Below are positions 34,412-45,510 of a DNA stretch of 64,000 nt, in pieces. The DNA is from Lepraria neglecta (Eukaryota; Ascomycota; Lecanoromycetes; Lecanorales; Stereocaulaceae). The number at the start of each line of letters is the position of its first letter. The first letter of the stretch is position 1. The position numbers and the translations under genes were made by a program. Below the pieces are notes generated by a model. It searched no databases. It was not told the DNA's origin and saw nothing but the letters and a program-made list of their open reading frames with translations. The DNA is taken from assembly GCA_033220425.1 (NCBI GenBank), contig CM065650.1:3906001-3970000 (forward strand), written 5' to 3'.

Positions 34412-36604
34412 GTAGAAAGCTACTTAGATCTAACTATCTTTACAGATTATAAGAATCTTCTTAACTTTATAATAATAAAGGAGTTAAATAGAAGATAAGT
34501 TAGATAGTTAGAACTACTCGGATAATATAAGTTTAAAATAACCTATACCCTAGGAAAAGATAATGGTCGAGTAGATACGCTTAGTAGGCGGTCGGACTAT
34601 ATAGAAGAAAAGAATATTACGGAACGACCAATCCTAAAACAAGAAGTCGATGGTTTATTGGTACCCTATCAGGTATTAGTAATAACCCTTCGTATATTAG
34701 GACCTAATATAACTAACAAGATCGTAAGGGCCTATAACAACGATATATTTGCAATAAAGCTACGTTAGGATTAGCCGGATTTAGTATTGCTTAGATATTA
34801 GGAAAAAACTTACTTACCTAACGTATACGTTAAAGAAGTAATTAGGGATTATTATAATAACCCTTTGTAAGGTTACCCTAGAGTATCTAAAATAATAGAA
34901 CTCCTAGGACGAGGATACGTAGCGCCGAAACTTCGGGCACGCGTTAAACAATATATCAAGGAATATATTTAATACTAGTAGAACAAATCTATATAATACG
35001 CTAAGTACGGGCAAATTCAGTTTACGCCTATACTAGAATCACTATAGGATAATATTATAATAGACTTCATAGTTAAATTACTACCTTCGAAGGATCCAGC
35101 TACGCAGGATACCTTTGATTCAATTATAGTTATTATAGATAAACTAACGAAGTATATAATTATAATACTATTCAAGGAGATATATAAAGTAGACTAATTA
35201 GCTTTTATTCTACTTGACAAGCTAATAAGAAATTATAGTATACCTAAGTCGATAATATCCGACAGAGATAAGTTATTTACTTCTAACTACTAGAGAATAT
35301 TAATAGCAGCGATTAGAACTAAACTTCGAATATTAATAGTATACTATCTATAGACTAATAGATAAATAGAACGTGCGAATTAAATAATAGAAGTATATCT
35401 TAGATACTATATGAACCTAAAACAAGATAACTAGGTTTTACTACTTCTAATAGTATAACTAGTATATAATAATAAGAGATTAGATATAACAGGTCTAATA
35501 CTATTCTTTACCAATCACGGGAAGAACATAAATATATTTCTATATCTAAGAGAAGGACCTAATATAGAAAAAGCCTTAGTTAAGACGGAGGAGCTAAAAA
35601 GTTTATATAAGGATATATAAAAGATAATCGAGAGCTTAAATAATAAAGTAAAGGAATAAGTTAACGGTAAAAGAAAGAATATTCCTCAGCTTAAAGAGGG
35701 GGATAAAGTATACCTCTTAATAAAAAATATGAAGATAATAAGACTAAGTAAGAAACTAGATTATATTAAGGTTAGACTATTCTTGATTAAGAAGGTAAAG
35801 GGGGCTGTTAACTATAAACTCGAGCTTCTACCTGACGCTAAGGTATATCCGGTATTCTATATCTTACTTCTAGAGCTAGTAGACTCTAATATACTACTCT
35901 AAGAAACGTTTTATTATAATATTAAGGAAGAAATAGAGTATAAGGTCGAGAGGATCCTAGATAGAAGAAATCAGTTCTATCTAGTTAAATAGAAAGGGTA
36001 TAACGAAACGGAAAGTACCTGGGAACCTCTTAGGAACCTTGCGGGGAATTATAGGGAACGCCTATAAGAGTTTCATCGGAGATAAGAGAAGACCAGTCGA
36101 AACTCTTAGGGCCCTCTAGGCCGGGGGGAGGTTAAACTGCTCAGAGCCGATATTAAATATTAAACCGTCAGGAGTATCAGAAGGAAGGATCTTATCCTTC
36201 TCTAACTCCTTAATATTCTATAACTCGCGCTTAACTAACTTTCTCTCTTCGTCCTAAACTCGATTAAATTACGATTAAAGGCGTATAAGTTTCGCCTGCG
36301 TTTCTTTTATTTCTAACCAGGTATTATCGTATACTTTCTTAATATAATATATCTCGTCGACGGATATAACTAGGTTATACTTCTTACCTGTAGTAATATA
36401 GTTAGAATAACGATCTAAACGGATACCTACTAAGTATTACCTATTACCCTTTGTATAGAGAGTATAAGGACGTATTACGAATCTAGATAATTTACTAGAA
36501 AGTTCTTTGCGACGAACGATAGGATCTTTAGAACGGATATTTCGACGAGGAGGTATAAAGGATAGATAGTTTCTCGGGACGAGAAATCTGGAGGAGGGGG
36601 CTAG

Positions 36605-36977
36605 TATTAGAACCCTCGGTTCTAATAGGACTGTCCTGTAGGACAAGATACTATAGATAGGACTAGCAGCTGAAGCGATGAGCGCAACGAGCGCCGTGCG
36701 CTTATAACGCTTATGGATTGCTTGGCAGGATTTCTTATGTCTATATATACGGGGCTTTGCCCGTTGTTTGGAACAGCGTGTTCAACTTGGTTAATCTTCC
36801 TGGTACTCCTTGTACTATACTTTACTAGTTATTAATATAGAACGCATTGACTACCTTCAACCACAAAGACTGCTATTCTACCTGAGTGACTCCTCTCCCA
36901 CAGAAGCATAAGACACACGACACCCCCTACGTCGGTTATCGCACCATTAGGTAAACGATCAGACGGAGGTCGTAACA
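36605..36977 (+). repeat. Right LTR of the outer element
   Basis: Partner of the LTR at 23926 by shared variants, about 40 bp shorter in its repeat-rich middle. It is followed by the GGCGG duplication at 36978-36982, beyond which base composition returns to normal. Confidence 0.9.
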
Positions 36978-37119
36978 GGCGGAAACCCCCTATTAAACAA
37001 TGGGCGCACGGGACCCGTAGCGCTAACGCACGCCAAGCGTACGGTAATCGCGAGCTAACTAAGACTTTGCCAAGTCTTCCATTACAGGCACTAACTTGTG
37101 ACTACATTATAACTACACC

Positions 37120-39295
37120 TTAAATCCTTGGAAGTCGAAAGGTTTGTACCGCCGCAACAAAAGAACAAAGAGCTCCAACGGCGAGGCAGACGGCAGTTCC
37201 AGTCAGACCAGGGATTTGTCCTATCGACGACTTGTTTTCTTTTTCATCATCGCCCTTGGCCAGCTCAGGGCTTTTCCCCGGCTCTAATATCGAGAATGCG
37301 ATCATGGCTATAAAAGTAGCCAAGAATTGAGGTATGGTCGCAAAGATATTCCATATCCCCAAGTAGATTCCCGCGGTTGCGAAAGCAGCCTCTTCTTTGC
37401 CGTGTGACGCTGTTGCCGTAGTGAAGTGATTTGGGTTGGCTCGCAGACGTGTAAGCTCGACACTAGAGTCCTGGTCGATTGAAGAGTAGGCTCGACTGTT
37501 GGAAGAAGTTTCCAGTTTGTTGATCTCTTCACCAATTATTGCTAGGGGGGCCCAACCGTACATCGCCCAAGGTCTAGATTCCCGTCAGTAGACTCTGGCA
37601 AGCGGAGAGAGGATTAACTTGCAATCCACAAAAGGCTATAAGAGCGGTGGCGAAGCGAAACGACTTCGATAAGGGGGCCAGGATCATGGAACCGCCAAAC
37701 GCCATCTGCGACAAACCCCATGCGGTGGACATAGGCATTTGATATTTTCTTAGCGGGTTGCGCACAGGAACCGAGCGTCGCGTGACGGCCCCTTCCAACA
37801 ACGTCTCATCATCCGACGGTGGCTCGACCATCCATGGTAAGAATACTGAGCCAGCGAACGATATGAAAGAGAATAATACGAGGGCCGAAGAGCCTTTTCT
37901 GGCGATGTCACCTACCACGTCCTTTGAAGTCTGTAGCTCTAGAGCCGTCGCCGCATCCTGACGATAGTACGTTTCTCCAACCCAGGTCGTTCCGTACACT
38001 GGGCGAGTCAGTGCCTTTATTAGAAAGCCAGAAAGTAAGTGGGTGGGCAGCAGCATTTACCGAAGAAAGGAGACCAGCCTAGGATATCTTCAACTTTAGT
38101 AACAGCCAGTAACATAGGTATCTTTTCAAGAAAACACTGACCGATCCAGGACCAGAAGGTAATCCAGCACACCGCCTGAATTCTTTTCGGTAGATGGAAG
38201 GCGGTTGTCAGAACTGTTGAAACTAAGATCAAAGCGCCGGAGCGACCCTCATTGACACTAGGGATCGGCTTAGCGGGCTGTGGTGCTTGCTATTGTGAAA
38301 ACTTACCGCCTCGAAAGCAAAACACGTTCTTCAACACAATAGCACGTGAGACTGGAACAGACTATTATAGTGGCAGAGGCGATCAGACAGATCTGTTTGA
38401 ACTGTGTATCACCAAGCGAGTCCCCAAAATGCTTCATCAGATCTACGGTGCCGGCAAAATAACCCAGCACATGGCCGAGGCCAAGCATCCTTCCAGCTAT
38501 AGAATTTAGCGGACGACAATGACAATCGTACCCTAACACAGACGTACCCCATGCTGAACCAAGTTGCTGCTGTGACTCAGGCAAAGTGTCCACGATTAGG
38601 CTGCGGGCGGTCGCTTGCACTTCGGTCCAGTGAGACCAAAGCTCCAATGATCTTTTGGTGTACTTGACTCACCGGCGTTTATTGCAAAGTCCACCGCATA
38701 GATGCAAGATATAGCCACGGCCACACTCAGCTTTTTGGCCTTTGACCACATCAGGAGCCGTCCTTGCGCGCAACATTCCACAATCCAGTCAAGCTTACCG
38801 TGTCCTTGTCGCCAACGAAGAAGCCCACAATCTCGGAAGACCATGCGAGACTGCACAGACAGATCGCTACCAATATCGAGCAGATCCACATGTACGGTCG
38901 CCTTCGGCCCCATCGCAGCCTCGATGAATCAGACACCGTCCCGATGATAGGCTGTATGATCAGACCTGATAATGGAGGGGCGATCCATACCAGCGATGTT
39001 TGACTTTTGGCAAGGCCAAGTTGTAGGAGATGGGGAGTGAAGTCTACATCAGGTAAGCATATGTGCGTTGTCAACAGAGGCCTTCGACCATGGCAGAGGG
39101 AAGTGACATGTCATTTCCACACCCCATGTGAATCTGCAATGGTCATTAGTAGGGGGCCCGTGTTTGCTGCGACGTCGCAGCGGGGAGAACGACTCACTGT
39201 AACCCGATCAAACTAAATGTGAGCATGGCCATGCGCTGCGACTCCGTCCAGCCTTTAACGCGCGGCGAACCCTTCCATAGTACTTCCTCGCCCAT
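37120..39295 (-). CDS. GPH/MFS sucrose-type (alpha-glucoside) sugar:H+ symporter
   Basis: Ten exons join in frame on the minus strand: 39295-39198, 39133-39108, 39043-38799, 38739-38673, 38619-38548, 38496-38307, 38257-38142, 38078-38061, 37998-37623 and 37573-37120, giving 553 aa. Membrane segments alternate as in 12-helix carriers. FTPHLLQLGLAKSQTSLVW, the loop signature RLRWGRRRPYMW and DFAINAVQATARSL mark the plant SUC/SUT and S. pombe Sut1 group that imports sucrose or maltose with protons. A long hydrophilic loop (about residues 300-340) precedes the later helices. Exons of 26 and 18 nt are unusually small. The last intron (37622-37574) is best read as GC..AG: GCAAGT follows GGATT and the join gives CGL/PWAMYGWAPLAII, whereas the GT one step on breaks the frame. 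The gene lies next to the retroelement block yet looks intact. Confidence 0.85.
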
Positions 39296-40021
39296 GCCGA
39301 AGGACAGGGGCGAATGCCCAATCGATCCACAGTCCCCGCACAGTGAAGAAGAATCTTTTGCGTAACTTATGCGATGTACAGCTGCTGTCTAAGCGACCGT
39401 CACGCATGAGAATTTTCAGGGCGCTGTTAGTTTGGGTCAATTGTGTCCAAGTCGCATGGAATGGGGAAACACTTCGAGAATAGTTGTGAGAAACATGGCG
39501 TCACATCCTCCGGTACGCCGGGGCGCCGAGATTAGCGTCCACACCGACGGCGTACTACGTAGTATGTGGTAAAGCGCTCTTAGCTATACCGGCCGTCCTT
39601 CCCATCCAATGAGCGGCCGTAGAACCTTTTGCATTCCTTTGCAGATTCCTGCCAAAGCCAGGTTTATCTTTAGTAGTACTTGATGCAAGGAAACGACACA
39701 ACGACGAAGCTTCGGACGATGGCCCTTTTCAGCCAGAATTGCAGGCAAAAAGATGGGCTTGTGAGTTAGGACAGCGGTTTGCGCATGCTTTCTAATTATT
39801 CCAGCGAGCTACCAAAACCTGTGAAGGATTCGTTGTCCTCTCCACAGAGTGACTCGTCCCCCTCAGCATCGCCCCTACACGCGGCTAATGTCAAATTACA
39901 ACAGCAAAAGGTTACAAGCGCTTTGTCTGCAAAGCCATGCTTGCCCGTACTTCCAAGCCTACTAGTCCTCATCCGAAGGCGGGGGCGTTCGCAACCTGGC
40001 GGGTTGTCAGCATTCGCGCCA
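39296..40021. other. Upstream region of the sugar transporter
   Basis: It has the palindrome GTACTACGTAGTA near 39551. A frame at 39779-40192 on the plus strand overlaps the neighbouring gene and is not supported. Confidence 0.4.
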
Positions 40022-40975
40022 TCAGCAGCACCAAAGACTCAGGCAAACATACTGTGTAGTCCCCGGATAGAGTGCGCTCTCATCTACTTCCTTGGACTTT
40101 GGCGTGACATGCCATCGACCCCTCGCCAGTTGACCCTGCGCGTTTCGCTCCTCCCTTGCAACGTCACCATCATGCCAACACGCATACTCTGACGGATTCC
40201 ACATGGCGAGCCAGAAACGCTCCAAGAAGTGACCGGTTTCGGGATTCACATGAGCCAAGTCGCCCGAAAAGAAATCTTCCAACACTGACTCGTAAAAGTT
40301 GAGTGGATGTTGCTGGATGGTGCTCCTGCGGACGGCGAAAAGAGCACCTGGCTGGAAACCCACCGACGCCGGAACCTTCGTGCTGGGGAAGAACCGCTTC
40401 CAGTACTCGGCGGGGGTCTTTGGAGCAATTGCGCACGGCATCGCGGACCATTTCTTCCAGCACGGATATTCCTCCCATGGGATACCATCCCAGTGATCAA
40501 ACAGCTCGAGCTCGCGAAAGGGGAAGGTCGTCACTTGCCCATCCTTCGTTTCACGCGCCGTGTTTATGATCTCACTAAGGTTTAGCGTGATGTGGTCATC
40601 GATACGGCCTTGGAGGAATATCGTTATGTCAGCGAGCGAAGCATACCGCTCGGTAATGTGGTGGAGATAGGTGTGACCTTCTCGGCCAATGTTGGGAAGA
40701 CCATAATGTGGATGACGGGGAGCGTCCCGCTTGCCCCCCTTGGAGTAGATAGTGCACGAGCTTATCTCGTCATCCAGCCACGAAAGATCTTCATTGAAGT
40801 GGGCCACCACGACCTCGACGCTTGGACGACGACTCATGCTGGCTTGGGCGAGTGGACGTTGGTGGGAATGCGGTGGATATGAAACGATGAGAACACGCTT
40901 CTTTACTGGGCGGAGACTGACAATTAATAGAAGCAAAGAGATAGCACAGCCGGGATTACTGTGCAACACGGACAA
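40022..40975 (-). CDS. DUF3431 family protein, probable Golgi/ER type II membrane enzyme-like
   Basis: A single open frame of 317 codons. Residues about 9-22 (GCAISLLLLIVSL), followed by basic residues, form a likely signal anchor. The lumenal part begins VEVVVAHFNEDLSWLDDE and continues HPHYGLPNIGREGHTYLHHI, ITIFLQGRIDDHI, PGALFAVRRSTIQQHPLNFY and HFLERFWLAMWNPS, which are the conserved blocks of fungal DUF3431. These look glycosyltransferase-like, with a D-W-LDDE-type acidic run, but no activity is established to my knowledge. The last residues (TTQYVCLSLWCC) may run into an unspliced intron, since GTTTGC follows TTQY, so the true C-terminus is uncertain. It is divergent from the FAD/Rieske gene. 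Confidence 0.8.
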   Translation of the reverse strand: MSVLHSNPGCAISLLLLIVSLRPVKKRVLIVSYPPHSHQRPLAQASMSRRPSVEVVVAHFNEDLSWLDDEISSCTIYSKGGKRDAPRHPHYGLPNIGREGHTYLHHITERYASLADITIFLQGRIDDHITLNLSEIINTARETKDGQVTTFPFRELELFDHWDGIPWEEYPCWKKWSAMPCAIAPKTPAEYWKRFFPSTKVPASVGFQPGALFAVRRSTIQQHPLNFYESVLEDFFSGDLAHVNPETGHFLERFWLAMWNPSEYACWHDGDVAREERNAQGQLARGRWHVTPKSKEVDESALYPGTTQYVCLSLWCC

Positions 40976-41667
40976 GGGCAGACATCAATAACCGCGTAAT
41001 CGAAAACAGGGAAGAAGACACAGAACCCCAGCACCTGGCCGCTCAAGTAGTAGTCCGTTCCCACGTTCTCTCCGTCTGTTGGTAGGACCGGAGACGAGAC
41101 CGGGAGCACATCATCTCTGTCGCTCTGATATCAGAATGACGTGTGAGAGTTGACCTCTCACTAGTGGATCTTGGCCCCTAGTAGCCACTGCATTGATCTT
41201 GATCCGTACTAACATTCGGATCACTTCGGCAACAACGAATGCGCATGGCGTAGTAGACGAAGCGGAGCCAGCTCCGAACCTTACTAATGACGTCTGTTTC
41301 TGAGAAACAAGGCATTACGGTGAATTTCCACACAATTTTCCTGGCGACGGAATTTGTTCTCCGGGATTTTATCTAGATCGGACGGACTACCTGAACCTTG
41401 GTAACCACGAAAAAAAAGTATAGGTGCGCGAGGACAAGGTGGCATGAATGCGAAGCAAGGCAAGGCGAAAATGACATAGCTCTTGCTCCGACAGAAACAC
41501 CGCAACGAGCTGAGCCACGTCACTACTAGCCATTCGATAATACTGGGTGTATGAGGTTCCCCAAAGAATTCACCGAGCAGGGTACACTGGCGAAGTCCTC
41601 CTCTTGGGCCTGCATCCTATTTGCCACTCATACCCCTCTCAACTCGGCTGAGTGGGTCATCCCTTCA
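40976..41667. promoter_or_regulatory. Divergent upstream region of DUF3431 and FAD/Rieske genes
   Basis: About 690 bp. The downstream part (from 41551) is open in frame with the oxidoreductase, so a longer N-terminus is possible. No specific element was recognised. Confidence 0.35.
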
Positions 41668-43446
41668 ATGATACCAAGATCTCTGACGTTCTTGGTGAAA
41701 ATTCCTACCAACCTGACGCCCTGTCTCTCGAGCTCTACATTCAGGTCAAGCGCGAAGGCTTTCCGCCGTTCAAAAGCGCCTTTTCTAGGCCGCCCACAGC
41801 GACTGACAATGGCTACAATGGCCACGCCGGAGCATGCCCTCAACACATCAGGTGACAATGACCCGGTCTGGGTCCATAGGGAACCATACTCTAACCGCCC
41901 ACGCTTCCCCAAGCTTACGAAGGACACTCAAACCGAGGTCTGCGTGATAGGGTCAGGTATCGCTGGTGTTTCGACGGCCTACGAACTTGTCTCCCGTGGG
42001 GTTCCAGTGGCTCTGATCGAGGCTCGCGACGTCGTTTCTGGGGAGTCCGGCAGAACAAGCGGCCACCTCTCTAACGCCCTGGACGCTTCATACACCGAGC
42101 TAGCAAGCAAGCATGGTGAAAGTGGTTCGAAAGTTGCGGCAGAAAGCCACACGTGGGCGTTGAAACGCGTTGGCGAGATCTCTCAGCGGTTGAGGCTTGA
42201 TTGCGAGTACCGAACGATTCCTGACTACGAAATATCGCAGTATGAGAGAGGAGACCCCAAGCATGATGAAGAGATGACAGTGCTTCAAGAGGACGTGAAA
42301 AAGGCAAAGGAGCTTGGGGTTCCTGCATCCTATGAAGAAGGCTACGCAATCAAAGGTTGGGATGGGCTACCAGACCAGCGAGATGTTGCCATCTTCAAAG
42401 AGCAAGCCACATTCCATCCGACTATGTACATAACGGGCGTCCTCAGATGGCTTGCCAAGCAGCCCAATTTTGCGTGCTATACCCGTACCAGGATGGTGTC
42501 GATCGAAGAGAAAGGTTTCCTGTCGACGGCCGTCAAGATCACTACCCTCGACGGCCATACCATCACATGTAAAGATGCTGTGGAAGCAACGTGCATCCCA
42601 CTCCAGAAATTAAGCGTTGTCGCCCAACTGGAATATTTGCGAACGTACTGCATCGCCGTGCGGGTACCCAAGAACAGCATCGAGGACTGCCTTATCAACG
42701 ACCAGGCAGTCCCGTACAAGTATGTCCGCTTCACAGCTTGCGATGACGAAAACGACTATCTCGTCATCGGCGGTTGCGACCACAAAGTCGGCCAGGAACA
42801 GGAGACTGGCAGGTTCGCGGAGTTGGAGTCGTGGGTCCGGGCACGATTCACCAAGGCGGGTTCTGTCGATTACAGATGGTCGGGTCAAATCCTGGATTCT
42901 ACGGACCTGATGGCTTTCATCGGCCTCAATCAAGGCAAAAGCCACACATACATCGTGACAGGGGACACGGGCCATGGCCTTACGATGGGCGTCCTCGCGG
43001 GCAAACTCATCGCAGACGAGATTCAAGGCGTTGGCAACCCATGGAGCAAAGCTTACAGTCCAAACCGCTTACCTCCCGCCTCCAGCGTTCCGGGCATGCT
43101 GGCGCACGATCTCCAGATCAATTCCCAGTACAAGCGCTTCCTCCAAAGCGATATTGCCGACATAGAAGACCTTGCGCCGAGGACCGGAGGAGTCATCCAC
43201 CCCACCACGAAGGCGCCTGTCGCGGTTTACAAAGATGACGATGGGAAGGTGCATCGCCTGTCGGCGTTGTGTCCGCATCTGCAGGGAGTGGTATGCTGGA
43301 ATAATGTGGAGAAGAGCTGGGATTGCCCTGTTCATGGAAGCCGATTCAGCAAAGACGGGATTTGCGTCATGGGACCTGCCAAGGCGGGGTTGGCGCCGAT
43401 GGAGGAGGCGAGCGAGAAGGATCAGAAACGAGCCTCTAGGGCGTGA
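41668..43446 (+). CDS. FAD-dependent oxidoreductase (DAO type) with C-terminal Rieske [2Fe-2S] domain
   Basis: One intronless frame, 592 aa from the ATG at 41668. VCVIGSGIAGVSTAYELVSR is the Rossmann GxGxxG motif and VALIEARDVVSGESGRTSG binds FAD. The DAO fold ends in HTYIVTGDTGHGLTMGVLAG. After a linker, the Rieske domain shows both ligand pairs, CPHLQGVVCW and CPVHGSRFS, so a 2Fe-2S centre is expected. Bacterial YhfW-like proteins share this fusion; the substrate is unknown, with an amine or amino acid the usual guess. Starts: the frame is open from 41551, and ATGs stand at 41668 and 41809. From 41668 the first 46 residues have no acid and many Ser/Arg (SSSTFRSSAKAFRRSKAP), suggesting a mitochondrial presequence. 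From 41809 (MATMATPEHALN) the protein would be cytosolic. Confidence 0.88.
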   Translation: MIPRSLTFLVKIPTNLTPCLSSSTFRSSAKAFRRSKAPFLGRPQRLTMATMATPEHALNTSGDNDPVWVHREPYSNRPRFPKLTKDTQTEVCVIGSGIAGVSTAYELVSRGVPVALIEARDVVSGESGRTSGHLSNALDASYTELASKHGESGSKVAAESHTWALKRVGEISQRLRLDCEYRTIPDYEISQYERGDPKHDEEMTVLQEDVKKAKELGVPASYEEGYAIKGWDGLPDQRDVAIFKEQATFHPTMYITGVLRWLAKQPNFACYTRTRMVSIEEKGFLSTAVKITTLDGHTITCKDAVEATCIPLQKLSVVAQLEYLRTYCIAVRVPKNSIEDCLINDQAVPYKYVRFTACDDENDYLVIGGCDHKVGQEQETGRFAELESWVRARFTKAGSVDYRWSGQILDSTDLMAFIGLNQGKSHTYIVTGDTGHGLTMGVLAGKLIADEIQGVGNPWSKAYSPNRLPPASSVPGMLAHDLQINSQYKRFLQSDIADIEDLAPRTGGVIHPTTKAPVAVYKDDDGKVHRLSALCPHLQGVVCWNNVEKSWDCPVHGSRFSKDGICVMGPAKAGLAPMEEASEKDQKRASRA

Positions 43447-44529
43447 ACGTGCAGGACGTGTTGGGGCGTTCGAATCTCAGGTCGGCACCACGCTCTGGCG
43501 TCGAAAGTTGCATCTGTCTGCTGCAACACCGTCACTTGGGGTGCATATGTAGGTGGGAGCGGTCCCGAAAATGGAAAAATAGTCAAAACTTTGTGCGGTT
43601 CTCAAGACAAAGATTGTAAAGCGCATACATAAGTTTAAATAGTACTCGAGCGCCAATACACGGCGACACAAAGAACTCTTTCCAGAGTCAGAAAACCCCC
43701 TGTTGATGGCATTGACCTTATAATATTCTGTTGTGATGTACGAGAATACTCTCAGATCAAGACGAAGGATCAGAGCTTTGTATTGTGACGCCGTAGACGA
43801 TAGCAGAGCTCGTTTCTCAAACAGTAGATATTCTTGCTGACATGAAATGAATCGATTAGTCCCCTTTTCCGCAGCAACGTCGCTACTCTGTATACGGCCC
43901 ACGATGTTTCGTTCTAGCACCCTGTCTTGACGACCACCCTTATTCCCCGGCTGCTACGTTCTGGGCAGATTGAATCTTCTACGTGTTGAGGTACGCCTTG
44001 ACTGGTGCGGTGTTCCCTTACAGCGATTCTTGCATTGGCCGAAGTATTTGGGCAAGTAATGGTCCTCTGGGCCGGAGAATTAATTCGTTATTCTGGAAAG
44101 GGCTGCAGGCACCGTTTATAGCTCGCTTACCCTCACGCATTAGACCTGTTCGAGGAGAAGATACCAACTGATCGGAGTCAAATTGCTACATGGCGTTGAC
44201 ATTGTTGCCATCGTTTGGAGCGATATCGAACGGAAGCGTGATGTTTGCACGGCCACTGGGGAATTCCGTGGTCGCTGGCCTGCCGATAGGGGAAATCCTA
44301 CTTTGCAAGTACGGCCCAGAGTTCCAGGAAGATTGATTGCATTGGTTGGCAGTCCGCAGTCTAACGGGATCTTCGGATACGTAAACTCGTGTAGGGCAAT
44401 GCCATTTTTGGTGAAGCGCCACTAAGCACTAGCATTGACAGCCCTGAACTCCTCCGTGCCGGGCCGATCACGCTGCCTAAATTGAGGCAACTCACTCAGC
44501 CTCGTGAGCGAACCACATGGCAAGGCAAA
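43447..44529. other. Intergenic, no clear gene
   Basis: About 1.1 kb. Frames at 43477-43920 and 44183-44425 lack recognisable features. Confidence 0.4.
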
Positions 44530-44919
44530 ATGTCACCAATCACCATAACCTTCGCAACGGCGACTAATCCTGAATTTCAATGGTTGAACAGCTTCGAAAG
44601 TCTGGGAGATGATGAAATTGAAGAGTTTATCTTCCTCCTCCGCGGCGCACTAGCTGCCTTCTTCGCTGAGCTTGCTGACCGACGCGAGCCCTGCAATGAC
44701 AAGATACTCGAGGATTCCTATGACATGCTTCGAAAAAACGCCAAGCGCATAAACAACGTAGGGCTCACCGAAGGTCATGAGCAGTATTTGGACAACTTGC
44801 ATCTATACCTAGCGGGTCCGGGCTTGGAGACCATACGCAGCTGCAATCATATTGATCGAGATCAGCGGGAATTGACCTTTCGTCCTTCGAACTCGATCGT
44901 CTTGCGGTATGGCAAATGA
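44530..44919 (+). CDS. Small hypothetical protein
   Basis: 129 codons from ATG at 44530 (MSPITITFATATNPEFQWLN). The body is rich in acidic and hydrophobic residues (ESLGDDEIEEFIFLLRGALA), predicted helical, with no signal peptide or membrane segment. I do not recognise the family. Length, ATG context and absence of internal ambiguity support a real gene, but it could be a chance frame. It is transcribed in tandem with the hypothetical gene at 45085. Confidence 0.45.
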   Translation: MSPITITFATATNPEFQWLNSFESLGDDEIEEFIFLLRGALAAFFAELADRREPCNDKILEDSYDMLRKNAKRINNVGLTEGHEQYLDNLHLYLAGPGLETIRSCNHIDRDQRELTFRPSNSIVLRYGK

Positions 44920-45084
44920 TTTTGTAAATCAAGATCAACTCGTGCCTGCCCAGCCACCCTGATGAGATCACTTCGCAACATTAGCGTGTAGACTCTATAG
45001 TATTTCAAGAAAGGTGGCTCTAGATAAAAATAGCATTTACCCTGTCATGTGCTTGTCTACTGATCCAATTCACCTCACACTCAC

Positions 45085-45510
45085 ATGAACACGTCGTCAC
45101 AGCCCTTCACCGTTACTGACAGAAAGTTTGCTGCGCACGACGCTGCCAGACGGTATTCGTATGGCGTTAGCAACCCGCCCTGCCGAGCGGACGGGCGACC
45201 TAGATACCTTCTAAGGTTTGACTTTGATGATGTGGTGCTTCGAGAGCTGTTGCTTCAGGACAAGCAACATGATAACGCGTGGATGTCAGTCCCGGAATTC
45301 CGAGGTGGCATGTCAGAGGGCTGGATGGCCCATGATGGAGATCCATCGTCCTCAACGATGGTAAACATAGTCTTTTTGCAGGATGCGACTTCTGCAGGAG
45401 CTCTTTTCAGAAGGTTCTGTAACTACGAGATGTTCATGTTTCCCTTGAAGAGGAACAAAGCTACGTTCCTGAGGTACCCCCAATCTCTGCTCAACATAAG
45501 TGCACAATAA
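45085..45510 (+). CDS. Small hypothetical protein
   Basis: 141 codons from ATG at 45085 (MNTSSQPFTVTDRKFAAHDA). It has a hydrophilic N-terminus, then LLRFDFDDVVLRELLLQDKQ and a mixed alpha/beta-looking end (GALFRRFCNYEMFMFPLKRN). No family was recognised. The copy of a short dispersed motif at 44995-45045 lies just upstream. Confidence 0.45.
   Translation: MNTSSQPFTVTDRKFAAHDAARRYSYGVSNPPCRADGRPRYLLRFDFDDVVLRELLLQDKQHDNAWMSVPEFRGGMSEGWMAHDGDPSSSTMVNIVFLQDATSAGALFRRFCNYEMFMFPLKRNKATFLRYPQSLLNISAQ

Larger units (their letters stand above)
23926..36977 (+). mobile_element. Outer Ty3/Gypsy chromovirus fossil, interrupted by a nested element
   Basis: LTRs at 23926-24340 and 36605-36977 flank an internal region split by the nested element (24341-27869 and 34412-36604). 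It is bounded by GGCGG duplications (23921-23925, 36978-36982). Parts in order: gag-like region with a CCHC knuckle near 25190, a protease with the D-S-G core near 26165, reverse transcriptase about 26850-27280, RNase H, integrase about 34900-35500, a chromodomain near 35920-36080, a roughly 500-bp 3' segment and a purine-rich tract just before the right LTR. The order RT before integrase and the chromodomain place it in Ty3/Gypsy, chromovirus lineage. It is dead, with dozens of interruptions, AT-shifted throughout as expected from RIP. It is older than the inner insertion. Confidence 0.9.

Noticed and set aside
40299-40585. Overlapping plus-strand frames inside the DUF3431 gene
   Set aside because: Shadows of a well-supported minus-strand gene.
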